Origin: an uncultured Bacteroidales bacterium
GTDB lineage: Bacteria; Bacteroidota; Bacteroidia; Bacteroidales; UBA932
Direction of reading: 5' to 3'
Length of the DNA: 58,841 bases
Assembly: GCA_934725285.1 (NCBI GenBank)
Contig: CAKVBK010000001.1
Coordinates: 1-58,841 of the forward strand
Shown here: piece after piece, positions 16,741 to 25,568 of the stretch
How the letters are laid out: the number at the start of each line of letters is the position of its first letter
How positions within the stretch are numbered: position 1 is the stretch's first letter
Made by a program: the position numbers and the translations under genes
Notes under the pieces: generated by a model
The model's database searches: none
Seen by the model: only the letters and a program-made list of their open reading frames with translations
What the model was told of the DNA's origin: nothing

Positions 16741-18588
16741 CTATTCCTCCCCGAAAATCAGATTCAACTCACTCTCTCCGTCTTCACTCAATTCCGGTGA
16801 TGTCCCGTCACCGACAGTGCCATCCAGGAACTTTGTCTTTCTCTTAGGCAGGACTTTCTGATAGGCATTGTATATCGCTGCCGGAAGGGCGCATAATTCG
16901 ACCTTGTCCAGAACATCCACGAACTCATCATCATAGGCATAATTGCCCGGAGCGAAGACATAGATAAGAATCTTGCCGTCCACATTCATCTTTGAAATTT
17001 CATCGGCAAATGCCGGAACCGCCAATTCGTTGTAGATAACAAGCATACGTCTGTTATTATCCTCAAAGTACCTTGACACAGAAGCCTTGAGTTTGAGGCT
17101 TCCGAAAGTCTTGACTTCCCGGTAGATGTCCTCCTTGATGCAGAGCATGTCGGTCGCCGCATATACCAACTGGCGCATATTCCTGCTTGTGCGGTCTCGT
17201 CCGATGAAGTCTGTCTTATAGTAGCGGAGCGTGTTGGCCGTCAAGCCCGGTACGCCTTCTCCTTTTGGAGTCGTGTAACCATTGATTATGCGCTTGTTGC
17301 GCTCGTATGTCACCTCCTCGCAGATATGATTTTCGTTGTTGGTGACAAGGATGCACTTACGGTGTCCTCCGTCCTCGGCGTTTAGTTTCATTGTAGCGTG
17401 GAGGGTCGTGCCACTGCCGGCGAAGAAGTCGAGAAGGGTGATCGGTTTTGATGGAATTGAAACCAACTTGAGAAGATTCGAAATGAGTAATGTTGGTTTT
17501 GGAGATGTAAAGACCTTATCTCCGTCAAATAGGGCTTGTAGTTCTTTCGACCCATGAGTCGCTGTCCCATATTGTTCTGCCTCAAACCAAGTGTGAGCAA
17601 TAGAACCAAACTCAACCTGCTCATTTAAGAAAACTTTCAATTGAGGTCTTGATGTGCCATTTTTACCAAACAAGATACGATTGTCTGCTAAGGCACTGGC
17701 GAATTTCTCCTGAGAAATTCGCCAGTGCCTCCCTCTTGGAGGGAGGTGCTGGATCCCTGTTGCAGGATTCGTTATAGGATATGTCAAATTAGGCCTTACA
17801 TGAGGCGCATCCATCGGGTCTGCCTTCCAAGGACCTCTTGGATCATTATCTGGATTCGAGTACTTATCACTATCAACATCAATAGGATAAAAAACAAAGC
17901 CGCCCTGCTCATACCAAATCGAAGCATTGGATTTTTTTAACCGTCTATTGCTTTGCCGCCTACTTTTTGCTACTGCTAAAATGTATTCATGATTAATGCT
18001 TAAGTCAGTATCATTTTGCAGAGATTGACGTGAATGCCATGGTATTGAAGAAATATAGTTTGCAACCCCAAAAATCTCATCACACAACAGCTTCAATTGC
18101 GCCTGTTCATTATCATCAATTGAAATGAAAATAACTCCTTTATCTGACAGCAATTGTTTGGCAATCTTCAGTCGCTTATTCATGAACGACAGCCATTTGC
18201 TATGTCTGAACGAATCCTCCGAATCCACAAAGGAGTCGTTATAGACAAAATCCTTGTTTCCTGTATTGTACGGCGGATCGATGTAGATGACATCTATCTT
18301 CCCGGCGTGGGTGTATGAAAGCGCAGTCAGTGCCTCCAGATTATCGCCCTCGATGAGGATATGATTAGGGGCATCTGGATCATCACTGATGATTGCGCGT
18401 TCCTTGACCTCAGTCAGAACCGGAAGTTCCTCCCTCAGCCGTTCCTCGACTTCCTCCGGCTTGTCCTCCCAGACGAGCCCGTATTTCTTATGAGTCTTGA
18501 GAAGTTCTATGAGAGCCGACTTCTCGTCATTGCTCAAGCCTTCAATTTGATGAATCTTACCTATCAGTTCTTGTTTATTTATACTCAT
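16741..18588 (-). CDS. mod: Type III-like N6-adenine DNA methyltransferase (Mod)
   Basis: A 615-residue methyltransferase of the beta class: the catalytic DPPYNTG motif near residue 103 precedes the SAM-binding LLDFFAGSGTT motif near residue 385, and the target-recognition region lies between them. The conserved GRHWRISQEKF stretch is present. I start it at the ATG at 18588 (MSINKQELIGK); an upstream ATG at 18651 would add 21 cysteine/tryptophan-containing residues unlike the family. The recognition region (roughly 17440-18200) is visibly more AT-rich than the flanks, as expected if it was exchanged by recombination. A 40-bp palindrome lies in the coding sequence at 17691-17730. Confidence 0.87.
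   Translation of the reverse strand: MSINKQELIGKIHQIEGLSNDEKSALIELLKTHKKYGLVWEDKPEEVEERLREELPVLTEVKERAIISDDPDAPNHILIEGDNLEALTALSYTHAGKIDVIYIDPPYNTGNKDFVYNDSFVDSEDSFRHSKWLSFMNKRLKIAKQLLSDKGVIFISIDDNEQAQLKLLCDEIFGVANYISSIPWHSRQSLQNDTDLSINHEYILAVAKSRRQSNRRLKKSNASIWYEQGGFVFYPIDVDSDKYSNPDNDPRGPWKADPMDAPHVRPNLTYPITNPATGIQHLPPRGRHWRISQEKFASALADNRILFGKNGTSRPQLKVFLNEQVEFGSIAHTWFEAEQYGTATHGSKELQALFDGDKVFTSPKPTLLISNLLKLVSIPSKPITLLDFFAGSGTTLHATMKLNAEDGGHRKCILVTNNENHICEEVTYERNKRIINGYTTPKGEGVPGLTANTLRYYKTDFIGRDRTSRNMRQLVYAATDMLCIKEDIYREVKTFGSLKLKASVSRYFEDNNRRMLVIYNELAVPAFADEISKMNVDGKILIYVFAPGNYAYDDEFVDVLDKVELCALPAAIYNAYQKVLPKRKTKFLDGTVGDGTSPELSEDGESELNLIFGEE
17691..17730. repeat. 40-bp near-perfect palindrome inside mod
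   Basis: Positions 17691-17709 and 17712-17730 are perfect inverted repeats of 19 bp separated by only 2 nt. A second inverted repeat with 8-bp arms (17728-17735 and 17739-17746) follows directly. The DNA encodes the conserved HWRISQEKFASAL stretch of Mod, so the structure coexists with a conserved protein motif. On the mod transcript it would form a very stable hairpin. Confidence 0.9.
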
Positions 18589-18690
18589 CGCCAAATTCTT
18601 ATATGGTTTTAACCAGCAGGATGCACACACAATATCGCCATGATGCCGCATCTGAAATCAATCTGAAAAAGGTGTCCTTGCTATATCATA

Positions 18691-18698
18691 CAAATATA
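18691..18698 (-). promoter_or_regulatory. Putative promoter -7 box of the defence operon
   Basis: On the minus strand this reads TATATTTG, matching the Bacteroidota -7 consensus TAnnTTTG. It lies about 100 nt upstream of the mod start, and the intergenic region is shared with the divergent fimbrial operon. No second promoter-sized gap exists among the seven genes downstream. Confidence 0.5.
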
Positions 18699-18861
18699 GC
18701 AAATAACCACGTCTATTCAAACAAAAGTCTATGAAAATGAAAAACTTGTCAAGCAAATGTGTACACAGTCAGACGGCTTGACCAAGTCGTGAAGAAGGGA
18801 ATAAGGAATAAAAATTCCGTAATATAGTATTCTTTTTATATTGTATATGTATTATATTTAT

Positions 18862-18869
18862 TATCTTTG
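18862..18869 (+). promoter_or_regulatory. Putative promoter -7 box of the fimbrial operon
   Basis: TATCTTTG matches the Bacteroidota -7 consensus. A TTG at 18841-18843 gives a -33 element at suitable spacing (about 19 nt). The first start codon of the operon is at 18898, giving a leader of about 20 nt. Confidence 0.6.
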
Positions 18870-18897
18870 TCACGAATTTCAAAAGCAAGAATAAAAT

Positions 18898-19503
18898 ATG
18901 GCAATCAGAAGAAGCATTCTAATAATTGCCCTCGCACCGGTCCTTTGGACCGCGATGCAAACCGAAGCTTCCGCCCAACGTACCGCCGAAGGAAGCATGT
19001 TCATAGGCGCGTCCCAGATGGTGTCCGCCTATGCGGTGCCTTCGGGAGGGCTGGAGCTTGGGGCCGGCGGCTATCTACGTTCATCCATGTGGAAGGCCGG
19101 GGTGAGGGCAGTGGACTGGAACCACAAGGTGTCGGCCGACACCGGGGTGGAACACGATGACCTGTTCGACCACATAGCGTGGTCGCTCTACGGGGGATGG
19201 CGCTACCGCCTCATGGGGACCTACAACCGGATGTTCAGCCTTTACCTCGGCGGGGACATCTTCCTGGGTCTGAACCAATACGAGGCTTTCCGGAAACTAC
19301 CTGACGAACTAGCCACCGGCATCGCCAGGTGCGGGTTCATCTACGGTGTCCAGCCGGAGCTGGAGCTGGAGGTGTTCCCGGGCCGTCGCGTGGCTCTCGT
19401 TCTCGGAGTACAACTTCCGGTCACGCTCGGCTCATCACTCAAGACAGACATCTGGAACATCACGGGCTCTGTAGGGGCCCGCATCAACCTCGTGACGAAA
19501 TGA
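18898..19503 (+). CDS. TraO-like outer-membrane beta-barrel protein
   Basis: A 201-residue exported protein: a signal peptide with cleavage after ASA near residue 27, then alternating beta strands rich in glycine and aromatic residues and ending in a barrel-like GSVGARINLV strand. The segment with FIYGVQPELELEVFPGRRVAL and TLGSSLKTDIWN resembles TraO, an outer-membrane-associated protein of Bacteroidales conjugation systems. traO normally follows traN, but the tra operon at 44-52 kb has no traO there. This gene leads a fimbrial operon, with an ATGA overlap to the next gene. A generic fimbria-associated barrel is the alternative. Confidence 0.55.
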   Translation: MAIRRSILIIALAPVLWTAMQTEASAQRTAEGSMFIGASQMVSAYAVPSGGLELGAGGYLRSSMWKAGVRAVDWNHKVSADTGVEHDDLFDHIAWSLYGGWRYRLMGTYNRMFSLYLGGDIFLGLNQYEAFRKLPDELATGIARCGFIYGVQPELELEVFPGRRVALVLGVQLPVTLGSSLKTDIWNITGSVGARINLVTK

Positions 19504-20756
19504 AAACGAAACTGATCCTCGCCGCGGCGGCGACAGCCGTCTCGGCCACGCTGTCATGCAGCAAGTTCAACCGGCCGGAGCCGATAAACGACAAAGGCTT
19601 CGAAATAGGCTCGTCCGTCGTCTTCAATTCGGACTACCTGTGCAACACCCTCTCATTGGGACTGAAGAGCGGGACCGAGGGCGACTACACTCTCGACTAT
19701 GTGATTGACACTGACCACACGCAGAAACTCTCCGACCTCAGGGGCGGCTCGGTGGATTCCGGAGACAAGGTGGACCTGAGCCTCAGGAACCCTGTCGTCT
19801 ATCTGCTTCCGAAGCTCCCGGGCGAGTCGCACAAGCTATATATGGAGATCAGCCGCGATGGGGTGACAAGACGGGACACGGTCGTATTCCGGACGGAGAA
19901 CGCCGTGGCCGTGAGAATGGACACATCCGAGGAGCTGGACTTCTCCAGAGTCATACTCACCAACCGCATGGGAGCGGCGCAGACCGCCTACGAGGCGTCA
20001 TTCTTCCTTGACGGCGAGTCCCTGTCCGGCATCAAGTACCTTGGCAACGAGTTCGGCGGCGCGATGGAGCTGGACTTCGCCAGGAGCGAGTCCTACACCT
20101 TCGAGCTCCCGTACATCCTCACCGGGGAGCACACGCTGAGGGTTGACATAAGGTCTGAATCCGGGAGCGAGTCCACAACCGTCACATTCTCGGAGCCGGA
20201 GAGGAAGCCAACGACACTTGTCATGGCGTACAATGACATAACGGGACAGCTGACGCTGCGCTCCGACCACAATCCTCTGCCTACCGAGTTCGAGGTCACA
20301 ATCGACATGACGGTCACAGGACACATCACTTACAGGCATGAGCTGTTCTTCGGAGTGGCGGATCCCAAGACCGAGTACTTCACGGAATCAGGGCAGTCGA
20401 AGATAAAGGTCTCGCCCGTGGCATCGGCAATCTCGATAGACGGAGGCACCCTGAGAGGGCTTCTGGACAAGATATACTCAATCACAAGGACAGACGCGTC
20501 AAACGCCATCGGCAACGGCAACAAGAGGTCGCTTCACTGCGACATAGGCACGGTGACACTCAAGTTCACCATCGCATCGCTTGGCGCCACCGCGGGAAAG
20601 ACCTCCGTCCAGATACTTCCGTCTTACTCCGGTGCGTTTCCTATACGATACCTCTACAAATCGGCGACATGGAGCCATTCCGCCAACCAGACACAGACAA
20701 TAATCCCGACATACACAGTGAACGGGAAGTCGCCCTCGCTTGTACATACTCTCTGA
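19500..20756 (+). CDS. Lipoprotein with TraQ-like Ig domains
   Basis: A 418-residue lipoprotein: signal peptide and lipobox LSC (Cys20). Residues 40-125 and 130-220 look like two related beta-sandwich domains, each with the run of strands seen in TraQ (DUF3872) proteins (for example DYTLDYVIDTDHTQKLSD, and EASFFLDGESLSGIKYL). The C-terminal third is another beta-rich region. TraQ-like proteins are surface or periplasmic components of Bacteroidales conjugation systems. The gene overlaps the TraO-like gene by 4 nt and is followed after 2 nt by the DUF3575 gene. The Ig repeat assignment is by eye. Confidence 0.5.
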   Translation: MKTKLILAAAATAVSATLSCSKFNRPEPINDKGFEIGSSVVFNSDYLCNTLSLGLKSGTEGDYTLDYVIDTDHTQKLSDLRGGSVDSGDKVDLSLRNPVVYLLPKLPGESHKLYMEISRDGVTRRDTVVFRTENAVAVRMDTSEELDFSRVILTNRMGAAQTAYEASFFLDGESLSGIKYLGNEFGGAMELDFARSESYTFELPYILTGEHTLRVDIRSESGSESTTVTFSEPERKPTTLVMAYNDITGQLTLRSDHNPLPTEFEVTIDMTVTGHITYRHELFFGVADPKTEYFTESGQSKIKVSPVASAISIDGGTLRGLLDKIYSITRTDASNAIGNGNKRSLHCDIGTVTLKFTIASLGATAGKTSVQILPSYSGAFPIRYLYKSATWSHSANQTQTIIPTYTVNGKSPSLVHTL

Positions 20757-20758
20757 CA

Positions 20759-21325
20759 ATGAAGAAGTTTCTCATATCTCTCATCGTCTCGGCAGTGGCT
20801 GTCACGCTTGCCGTCCCTTGCCGGGCGCAGCGGTGGGCCGTGGGCACCAACGCCGCGGACTGGCTGCTGTTCGGTACGATCAACGCCGGTGGAAGCGTCG
20901 CGGTCGCCAGACACGTCACAGTGAACGCCGAGGCAAGATACAACCCGTGGGCCTTCAACAGGGGCGACGCGAGCACGCAGCTCCAGATGCGCCAGCAGAC
21001 TTACGACGTCGGGGCGCGCTGGTGGCCGTGGTACGTATATTCGGGATGGTGGGCCGGGCTCGCCGGACAGTATCAGGAATACAACCGCGGAGGACTCTTC
21101 TCCCGAAGGACAGAAGAGGGCGACGCCTTCGGTCTCGCCGTCTCTGGCGGTTACACAATGATGCTCCACGAGCATCTCAACATGGAGTTCGGCGCGTCGT
21201 TCTGGGGCGGATACACGCTTTACACGGCATACGCCTGCCCGAAGTGCGGACGTGTAACAGGCTCCGGCGGGAAGTGGTTCTTCCTGCCGTCAAGTGTAAT
21301 CGCATCCTTGATATGGGTATTCTGA
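20759..21325 (+). CDS. DUF3575 family outer-membrane protein
   Basis: A 188-residue secreted protein with a signal peptide ending near ...CRAQ. It matches DUF3575: RWAVGTNAADWLLFGTINAG at the start of the mature protein, then RYNPWAFN, YDVGARWWPWYVYSGWWAG and GGYTMMLHEHLNMEFGASF. DUF3575 proteins accompany FimA/Mfa fimbriae in Bacteroidales and are predicted eight-stranded barrels. A CPKCG motif near residue 160 is unusual for an exported barrel and could form a disulfide. The start codon follows the preceding stop by 2 nt. Confidence 0.85.
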   Translation: MKKFLISLIVSAVAVTLAVPCRAQRWAVGTNAADWLLFGTINAGGSVAVARHVTVNAEARYNPWAFNRGDASTQLQMRQQTYDVGARWWPWYVYSGWWAGLAGQYQEYNRGGLFSRRTEEGDAFGLAVSGGYTMMLHEHLNMEFGASFWGGYTLYTAYACPKCGRVTGSGGKWFFLPSSVIASLIWVF

Positions 21326-23298
21326 ATTCCATAAAACACAGTTCAATGACACTTGGTCTGATTGCCGTCCTTGCCACGGGCTGCGGCACCCCGCAGCGTG
21401 TCCGCGACCTCAGGCAGCGGGAGGTCTCGGCCTCGCTGCGTCTGCCGGAGCGTCAGACGTCCATTCCTGAGTACAGTCTTGGAACGGCGCGCAGGGACAC
21501 GCTCAAGGTGACCGACGACAGCGGGAACGAGCTCTTCATAATGAAGGCCATAAAGGATGTGGACGGCGAGATGGTGGCCAGCGATGTCATCGACGCCGCA
21601 TTCGTGACAGCACGTTTACGAAACGTGGCCGAGCGGCACGGCAAGGTGGACCTGGAGTTCCAGATAGTGGTGCCGCAGGCGCTGATGGACAGCCGCTGGC
21701 AGCTGAGGCTCCATCCCGACATGTTCATCCTCGGCGACAGCGTCAGGCTTGAAGGTATCGTCGTCACCGGCAGGGACTACCGGAAGGCACAGCTGAAGGG
21801 CTACCAGCAGTACGAGAGGTTCCTCTCCACAATCGTGAGCGACTCCACGAGATTCATAGACATAAGGCAGCTTGAGATATTCCTGAGGCGGAACATTCCG
21901 ACCCTGTACGCTATGCGAACGGACTCGACGGAGGTCTCCGACGAGCGGTTCGCCTCGGTTTTCGGCGCCACGGAACGCGAGGCGGTGGAGCACTACACCA
22001 ACAGGGTGGCCGTGTACCTTAACGAGAGGCGCAAGGCGCGCCGTGGAAAGATGTACAGGCGCTATATAAAGGCTCCGATTGTCACGGAGGGACTCAGGCT
22101 TGACACTGTGATGAGAGCAGTCAACGGCAACTTCATTTACAACTATGTGCAGACGGTGGCCACAAGACCGCAGCTGCGCAAGGTGGACATCGTCCTGTCG
22201 GGAGGCATATGGGAGAGCGACAGGCGGATCTACGACATTCCGCGCGGCGAGCCTTTGACCTTCTACATCAGCTCGATATCTACGCTTGCGGATCCTACAG
22301 AACGCTATCTCCAGAAGGTCATAGAGAGGAGGGCCGATGCGAGCACCGCCTGCTATGTGGAGTTCCGGTCAGGGAGGAGCGATGTGGATCCGTCACTCGG
22401 AAACAACGCCGAAGAGACGGGGCGCATACGTGAGACCCTCGCGTCGCTCCTCCAGAACAGGGACTACGACCTCGACTCCATAGTGGTCACCGCCAGCTGC
22501 TCTCCGGAAGGTCCCGTGAGATATAACGGGGCTCTCTCACAAAGACGATCCGAGGGGGTCTCCGCTTACTTCAAGGCCTGGATGAAGGCTTTCACAGACT
22601 CCCTGAAGGTGGAAAGGGGCGTAGTCATGGACATAGACGGCAATGTCAGCGTCCCGACGGACGGTGACGTCCGGGAAATAGCTTTCGTTCCAAGAAACGT
22701 CCCGGAGAACTGGGACTGCCTCGACGCACTTGTGCGCAAGGACACCGTAATGAGCGCGGAGCAGAAGGACTCATACTTCAGCATCAGGAGGATTCCGGAC
22801 GCCGACGCCCGTGAAGAGACGCTGGCCGGGGAACCGTACTACCGCAGGATGCGCGCGGCGATGTATCCCTACCTCAGGACCGTGAGGTTCGACTTCCACC
22901 TTCACCGCAAGGGAATGGTCAAGGACACGGTCCACACCACCGAGCCGGACACGGCCTACATGCGCGGGGTCCAGGCCATACGGGACAGGGACTACAGGAC
23001 GGCGCTCACCCTGCTGCGCCCGTACAGGGACTACAACACGGCCGTGGCGTATTGCCTCCTGGACTACAACGCCAGCGCGATGGAGATACTCGCCCCGATG
23101 GAGAGGACGGCCAGGGTGGACTACCTGCTGGCCATCCTCTTCTCCCGACGCGGCGATGACGCACAGGCGGTGAGGCACTACCTCGACGCCTGCCGCAAGG
23201 ACCCGTCATACAGGCACAGGGGCAATCTGGACCCGGAGATATCAGCGCTGATAAAGGCATATGGTCTTAACAGGGAGGAGGAAGACTATGGCTTCTGA
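21313..23298 (+). CDS. OmpA-domain lipoprotein of the fimbrial cluster
   Basis: A 661-residue lipoprotein with lipobox LATGC near residue 24. Residues 350-440 form an OmpA-like peptidoglycan-binding domain (YVEFRSGRSDVDPSLGNN, then ASCSPEGP and GALSQRRSEGVSAYF). The C-terminal 120 residues look like TPR-type helices (YMRGVQAIRDRDYRTALTLL). Proteins of this kind (DUF3868/OmpA-like) are encoded with FimA/Mfa fimbriae and probably anchor or organise the assembly in the cell wall. It starts inside the last codons of the DUF3575 gene, so the two are translationally coupled. Confidence 0.7.
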   Translation: MGILNSIKHSSMTLGLIAVLATGCGTPQRVRDLRQREVSASLRLPERQTSIPEYSLGTARRDTLKVTDDSGNELFIMKAIKDVDGEMVASDVIDAAFVTARLRNVAERHGKVDLEFQIVVPQALMDSRWQLRLHPDMFILGDSVRLEGIVVTGRDYRKAQLKGYQQYERFLSTIVSDSTRFIDIRQLEIFLRRNIPTLYAMRTDSTEVSDERFASVFGATEREAVEHYTNRVAVYLNERRKARRGKMYRRYIKAPIVTEGLRLDTVMRAVNGNFIYNYVQTVATRPQLRKVDIVLSGGIWESDRRIYDIPRGEPLTFYISSISTLADPTERYLQKVIERRADASTACYVEFRSGRSDVDPSLGNNAEETGRIRETLASLLQNRDYDLDSIVVTASCSPEGPVRYNGALSQRRSEGVSAYFKAWMKAFTDSLKVERGVVMDIDGNVSVPTDGDVREIAFVPRNVPENWDCLDALVRKDTVMSAEQKDSYFSIRRIPDADAREETLAGEPYYRRMRAAMYPYLRTVRFDFHLHRKGMVKDTVHTTEPDTAYMRGVQAIRDRDYRTALTLLRPYRDYNTAVAYCLLDYNASAMEILAPMERTARVDYLLAILFSRRGDDAQAVRHYLDACRKDPSYRHRGNLDPEISALIKAYGLNREEEDYGF

Positions 23299-23596
23299 CA
23301 GACAATCCGCACGCAGGAAGGACAGGAGGTTCTTCCTCAGGATGACCTGCATCCTCCTCGCCGAAACCATCTCCGGCGGTGTCCTGCTGTGGCTCGCCCT
23401 GAAGACGGGATCCCTGTTCCTGGGATTCCTCGCATACCTCCTTTGGGCCTTCGGGGTTCTGGCAGCCGTGATCATGGCGCTGGGGATTATCCTTCACCTT
23501 CAGAACCGCAGGACTATCCGGAGGATGATGAAAGACGACAGGTACAACAACATATTCAACTCTTTAACAAACAATCAAAACAACAAGAAGCAATGA
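23288..23596 (+). CDS. Small membrane protein of the fimbrial cluster
   Basis: A 102-residue protein with a basic N-terminus, two hydrophobic segments (MTCILLAETISGGVLLWLAL and LFLGFLAYLLWAFGVLAAVI) and a basic cytoplasmic tail. No family recognised. It overlaps the OmpA-domain gene by 11 nt and the fimbrillin gene by 4 nt. I chose the ATG at 23288 over one at 23261 because a GGGAGGAGGA stretch sits just upstream of it. Confidence 0.65.
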   Translation: MASDRQSARRKDRRFFLRMTCILLAETISGGVLLWLALKTGSLFLGFLAYLLWAFGVLAAVIMALGIILHLQNRRTIRRMMKDDRYNNIFNSLTNNQNNKKQ

Positions 23597-24654
23597 AAAA
23601 GACAGTTTCATTCATCCTTGCGGGCCTGACGATCGCGTTCGCGGCCTGCAGCAAGCAGCAGACTGCGCCAGACGAGGCGGCGACCTGCGGCACGATTTGC
23701 GTGAGCGTCGCCCAGCAGGACGGAATCCAGACAAAGGCCGTCACGGCATACACCACCGCGCAGACCTACGAGACGCAGGTGAACAGCGTTCAGGTGTTCG
23801 TGTTCGGCGCCGACGGAAAGATCAACTTCTACAAGAACCTCGGGACGCAGCTCTCAGGTTCAGTGTCCACGACTTCAGGGACGAAAACCGTGTACGCTGT
23901 GGTGAACGGTCCCGACCTGTCCGGAGTGGCGACCATATCAGCCCTTGAGGCCACCGCCGTTGACCTGTCAGCCAACAGCACGACGGCTTCCAAGGGCTTC
24001 GTGATGGCAGGAAAAGGCTCCTGCACGGTCTCCACGGGGACGGTGAACTGCGCCGTGGCTGTCAGTCGGCTGTCTGCCAGGGTCGCCCTCCGGAACATTG
24101 TCAACAAGCTTCCCGAATCATACGGTGCGCTGAAGGTGGAGCGGGTTTTCCTCTCCAATGTGGTGGGCAACCAGAACATCGGCGGGACAGCGACTGCGAG
24201 CACATGGTACAACAAGGAGGGAAGAAAGGATGAAAGCCCGCTTGTGCAGAGCCACATCATCGACGGGAGCGCCTACGCCGCCTCCTGCCCGGAGCTGACC
24301 TTCAGGGCTGTCGGGAGCACGGTCGCCAACGGCGGCACGCTTGAGCCAGCGACCCCGCTCCTCTTCTACGGCTACGCCAACTCCAGCACAGCGGCTCCGA
24401 AGGGATTCAGCGCGTCGTTCTCCCCGCAGCGGAGCGTGCTTGTGGTGGCCGCCACCATCGAGGGCAGGCTCTACTACTATCCCATAGTCCTGGACAATTC
24501 CACAATCGAGCGAAACACCACGTACACCGTTGCCCTCACGATAACGAGCCTTGGCTCAGATGACCCGAACAAGCCTGTGGACAAGGGCTCGGCGGACATC
24601 ACGGTCAGCGTGGACGGATGGAAGGCGGGAGCCACATACGACGAGACGATCTAG
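23593..24654 (+). CDS. FimA/Mfa1-type major fimbrillin
   Basis: A 353-residue lipoprotein (lipobox FAAC, Cys near residue 20) of the FimA/P_gingi_FimA type. The N-terminal beta-sandwich includes TYETQVNSVQVFVFGADG and the VYAVVNGP strand typical of fimbrillins. The C-terminal half ends with the donor-strand-like block RNTTYTVALTITSLGSDDPN and ADITVSVDGW. Such proteins are exported as lipoproteins, cleaved by a gingipain-like protease and polymerise into type V pili. A TKAVTAY segment after the lipid-anchored stretch could hold the processing site (usually after Arg or Lys). It is the probable pilus shaft subunit. Confidence 0.85.
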   Translation: MKKTVSFILAGLTIAFAACSKQQTAPDEAATCGTICVSVAQQDGIQTKAVTAYTTAQTYETQVNSVQVFVFGADGKINFYKNLGTQLSGSVSTTSGTKTVYAVVNGPDLSGVATISALEATAVDLSANSTTASKGFVMAGKGSCTVSTGTVNCAVAVSRLSARVALRNIVNKLPESYGALKVERVFLSNVVGNQNIGGTATASTWYNKEGRKDESPLVQSHIIDGSAYAASCPELTFRAVGSTVANGGTLEPATPLLFYGYANSSTAAPKGFSASFSPQRSVLVVAATIEGRLYYYPIVLDNSTIERNTTYTVALTITSLGSDDPNKPVDKGSADITVSVDGWKAGATYDETI

Positions 24655-24694
24655 CATAAAGGATAATCTGTCTCAGGGGCGTGCCCGGCGGCGC

Positions 24695-24724
24695 GTCCGG
24701 TCTGTCCCGGAAACAGTCCCGGAC
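24695..24724 (+). promoter_or_regulatory. Intercistronic hairpin after the fimbrillin gene
   Basis: GTCCGG at 24695-24700 pairs with CCGGAC at 24719-24724, with further GT/AC pairs inside. The hairpin lies in the only sizeable gap (121 nt) of the fimbrial operon, between the shaft subunit and the anchor gene, and lacks a following T-run. It could stabilise the upstream message or lower downstream expression, giving more shaft than anchor subunit. Confidence 0.35.
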
Positions 24725-24775
24725 GTACGGCGGTCCGACTCCGCCCGCCCCGCAAGAAAACAAGGACAAATAACC

Positions 24776-25555
24776 ATGACAACAAAGAACTCGATTACAT
24801 GTGCGGCCGCGGCACTCCTTCTTCTGCCGTCCTGCTCCGTGAAGGAAGACCGGCAGCCGTGTCCGTGCTGGCTCACGGTGGTTCTCGAAGACGCGTCACG
24901 CACCGCCCCGGACGCGAAGGTGCTTCTAGTGAGCGGGAACGGGAGGCTGATCTCCGAATCGGTATCCCCGAAAGAGGAATACGAGAGGACCGTCCCGAGG
25001 GGATATGTAAGGACCGTCGTCTGCACAGGCGCGGAATTGTCGAAGATATCGACTGGGACGGTGACATTCCAGCATGGAGAACAAATAGACACCATCTGGT
25101 CGCACACGGATGTCATCGATTGCAGAGACGAATTCGCGAGGGACACCGCGGCGCTGCACAGGCAGTTCGCCGTCGCCAGGCTCGTCCTCAAGGCCACACC
25201 TGAGGGGGATGACGGAAGGCTGTATTCGGTCGAGACGTCGTGCGGAGGGCTGGACCTGCAGTCGTCCTCCCCGACAAAAGGCGGCTGGGGCATGCGGCTG
25301 GTGATGGACGGCACGTCGGGATGCGTGTTCAGCGTTCCGAGGATGAGGCCGGAGGACAGGTTCGTGATCAGGATCTCCAATCCGGACGGCGACGATGACG
25401 AGGTGGACATACAGGCGATTCTCCAGGACATCGGCTACAGCTGGTCGAAGCGCGACCTCGACGACATGGTCATCGCGCTGGACTACGCGCGCGGGACGGT
25501 GGACATAACCGTCCTGCCGTGGGAGGACGGAGGCCGGATTGAAGAGACTATATGA
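24776..25555 (+). CDS. Mfa2/FimB-like fimbrial anchor lipoprotein
   Basis: A 259-residue lipoprotein with lipobox LPSC (Cys20) and directly after it the DRQPCPCWLTV block, which is characteristic of the FimB/Mfa2 anchor family. The remainder is beta-rich and ends with RGTVDITVLPWEDG, the usual terminal strand of fimbrial subunits. The anchor subunit caps the base of the pilus and limits its length. It lies 121 nt after the fimbrillin and is followed after 13 nt by the DUF4906 gene. Confidence 0.8.
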   Translation: MTTKNSITCAAAALLLLPSCSVKEDRQPCPCWLTVVLEDASRTAPDAKVLLVSGNGRLISESVSPKEEYERTVPRGYVRTVVCTGAELSKISTGTVTFQHGEQIDTIWSHTDVIDCRDEFARDTAALHRQFAVARLVLKATPEGDDGRLYSVETSCGGLDLQSSSPTKGGWGMRLVMDGTSGCVFSVPRMRPEDRFVIRISNPDGDDDEVDIQAILQDIGYSWSKRDLDDMVIALDYARGTVDITVLPWEDGGRIEETI

Positions 25556-25568
25556 AAACGAAAAGCAT

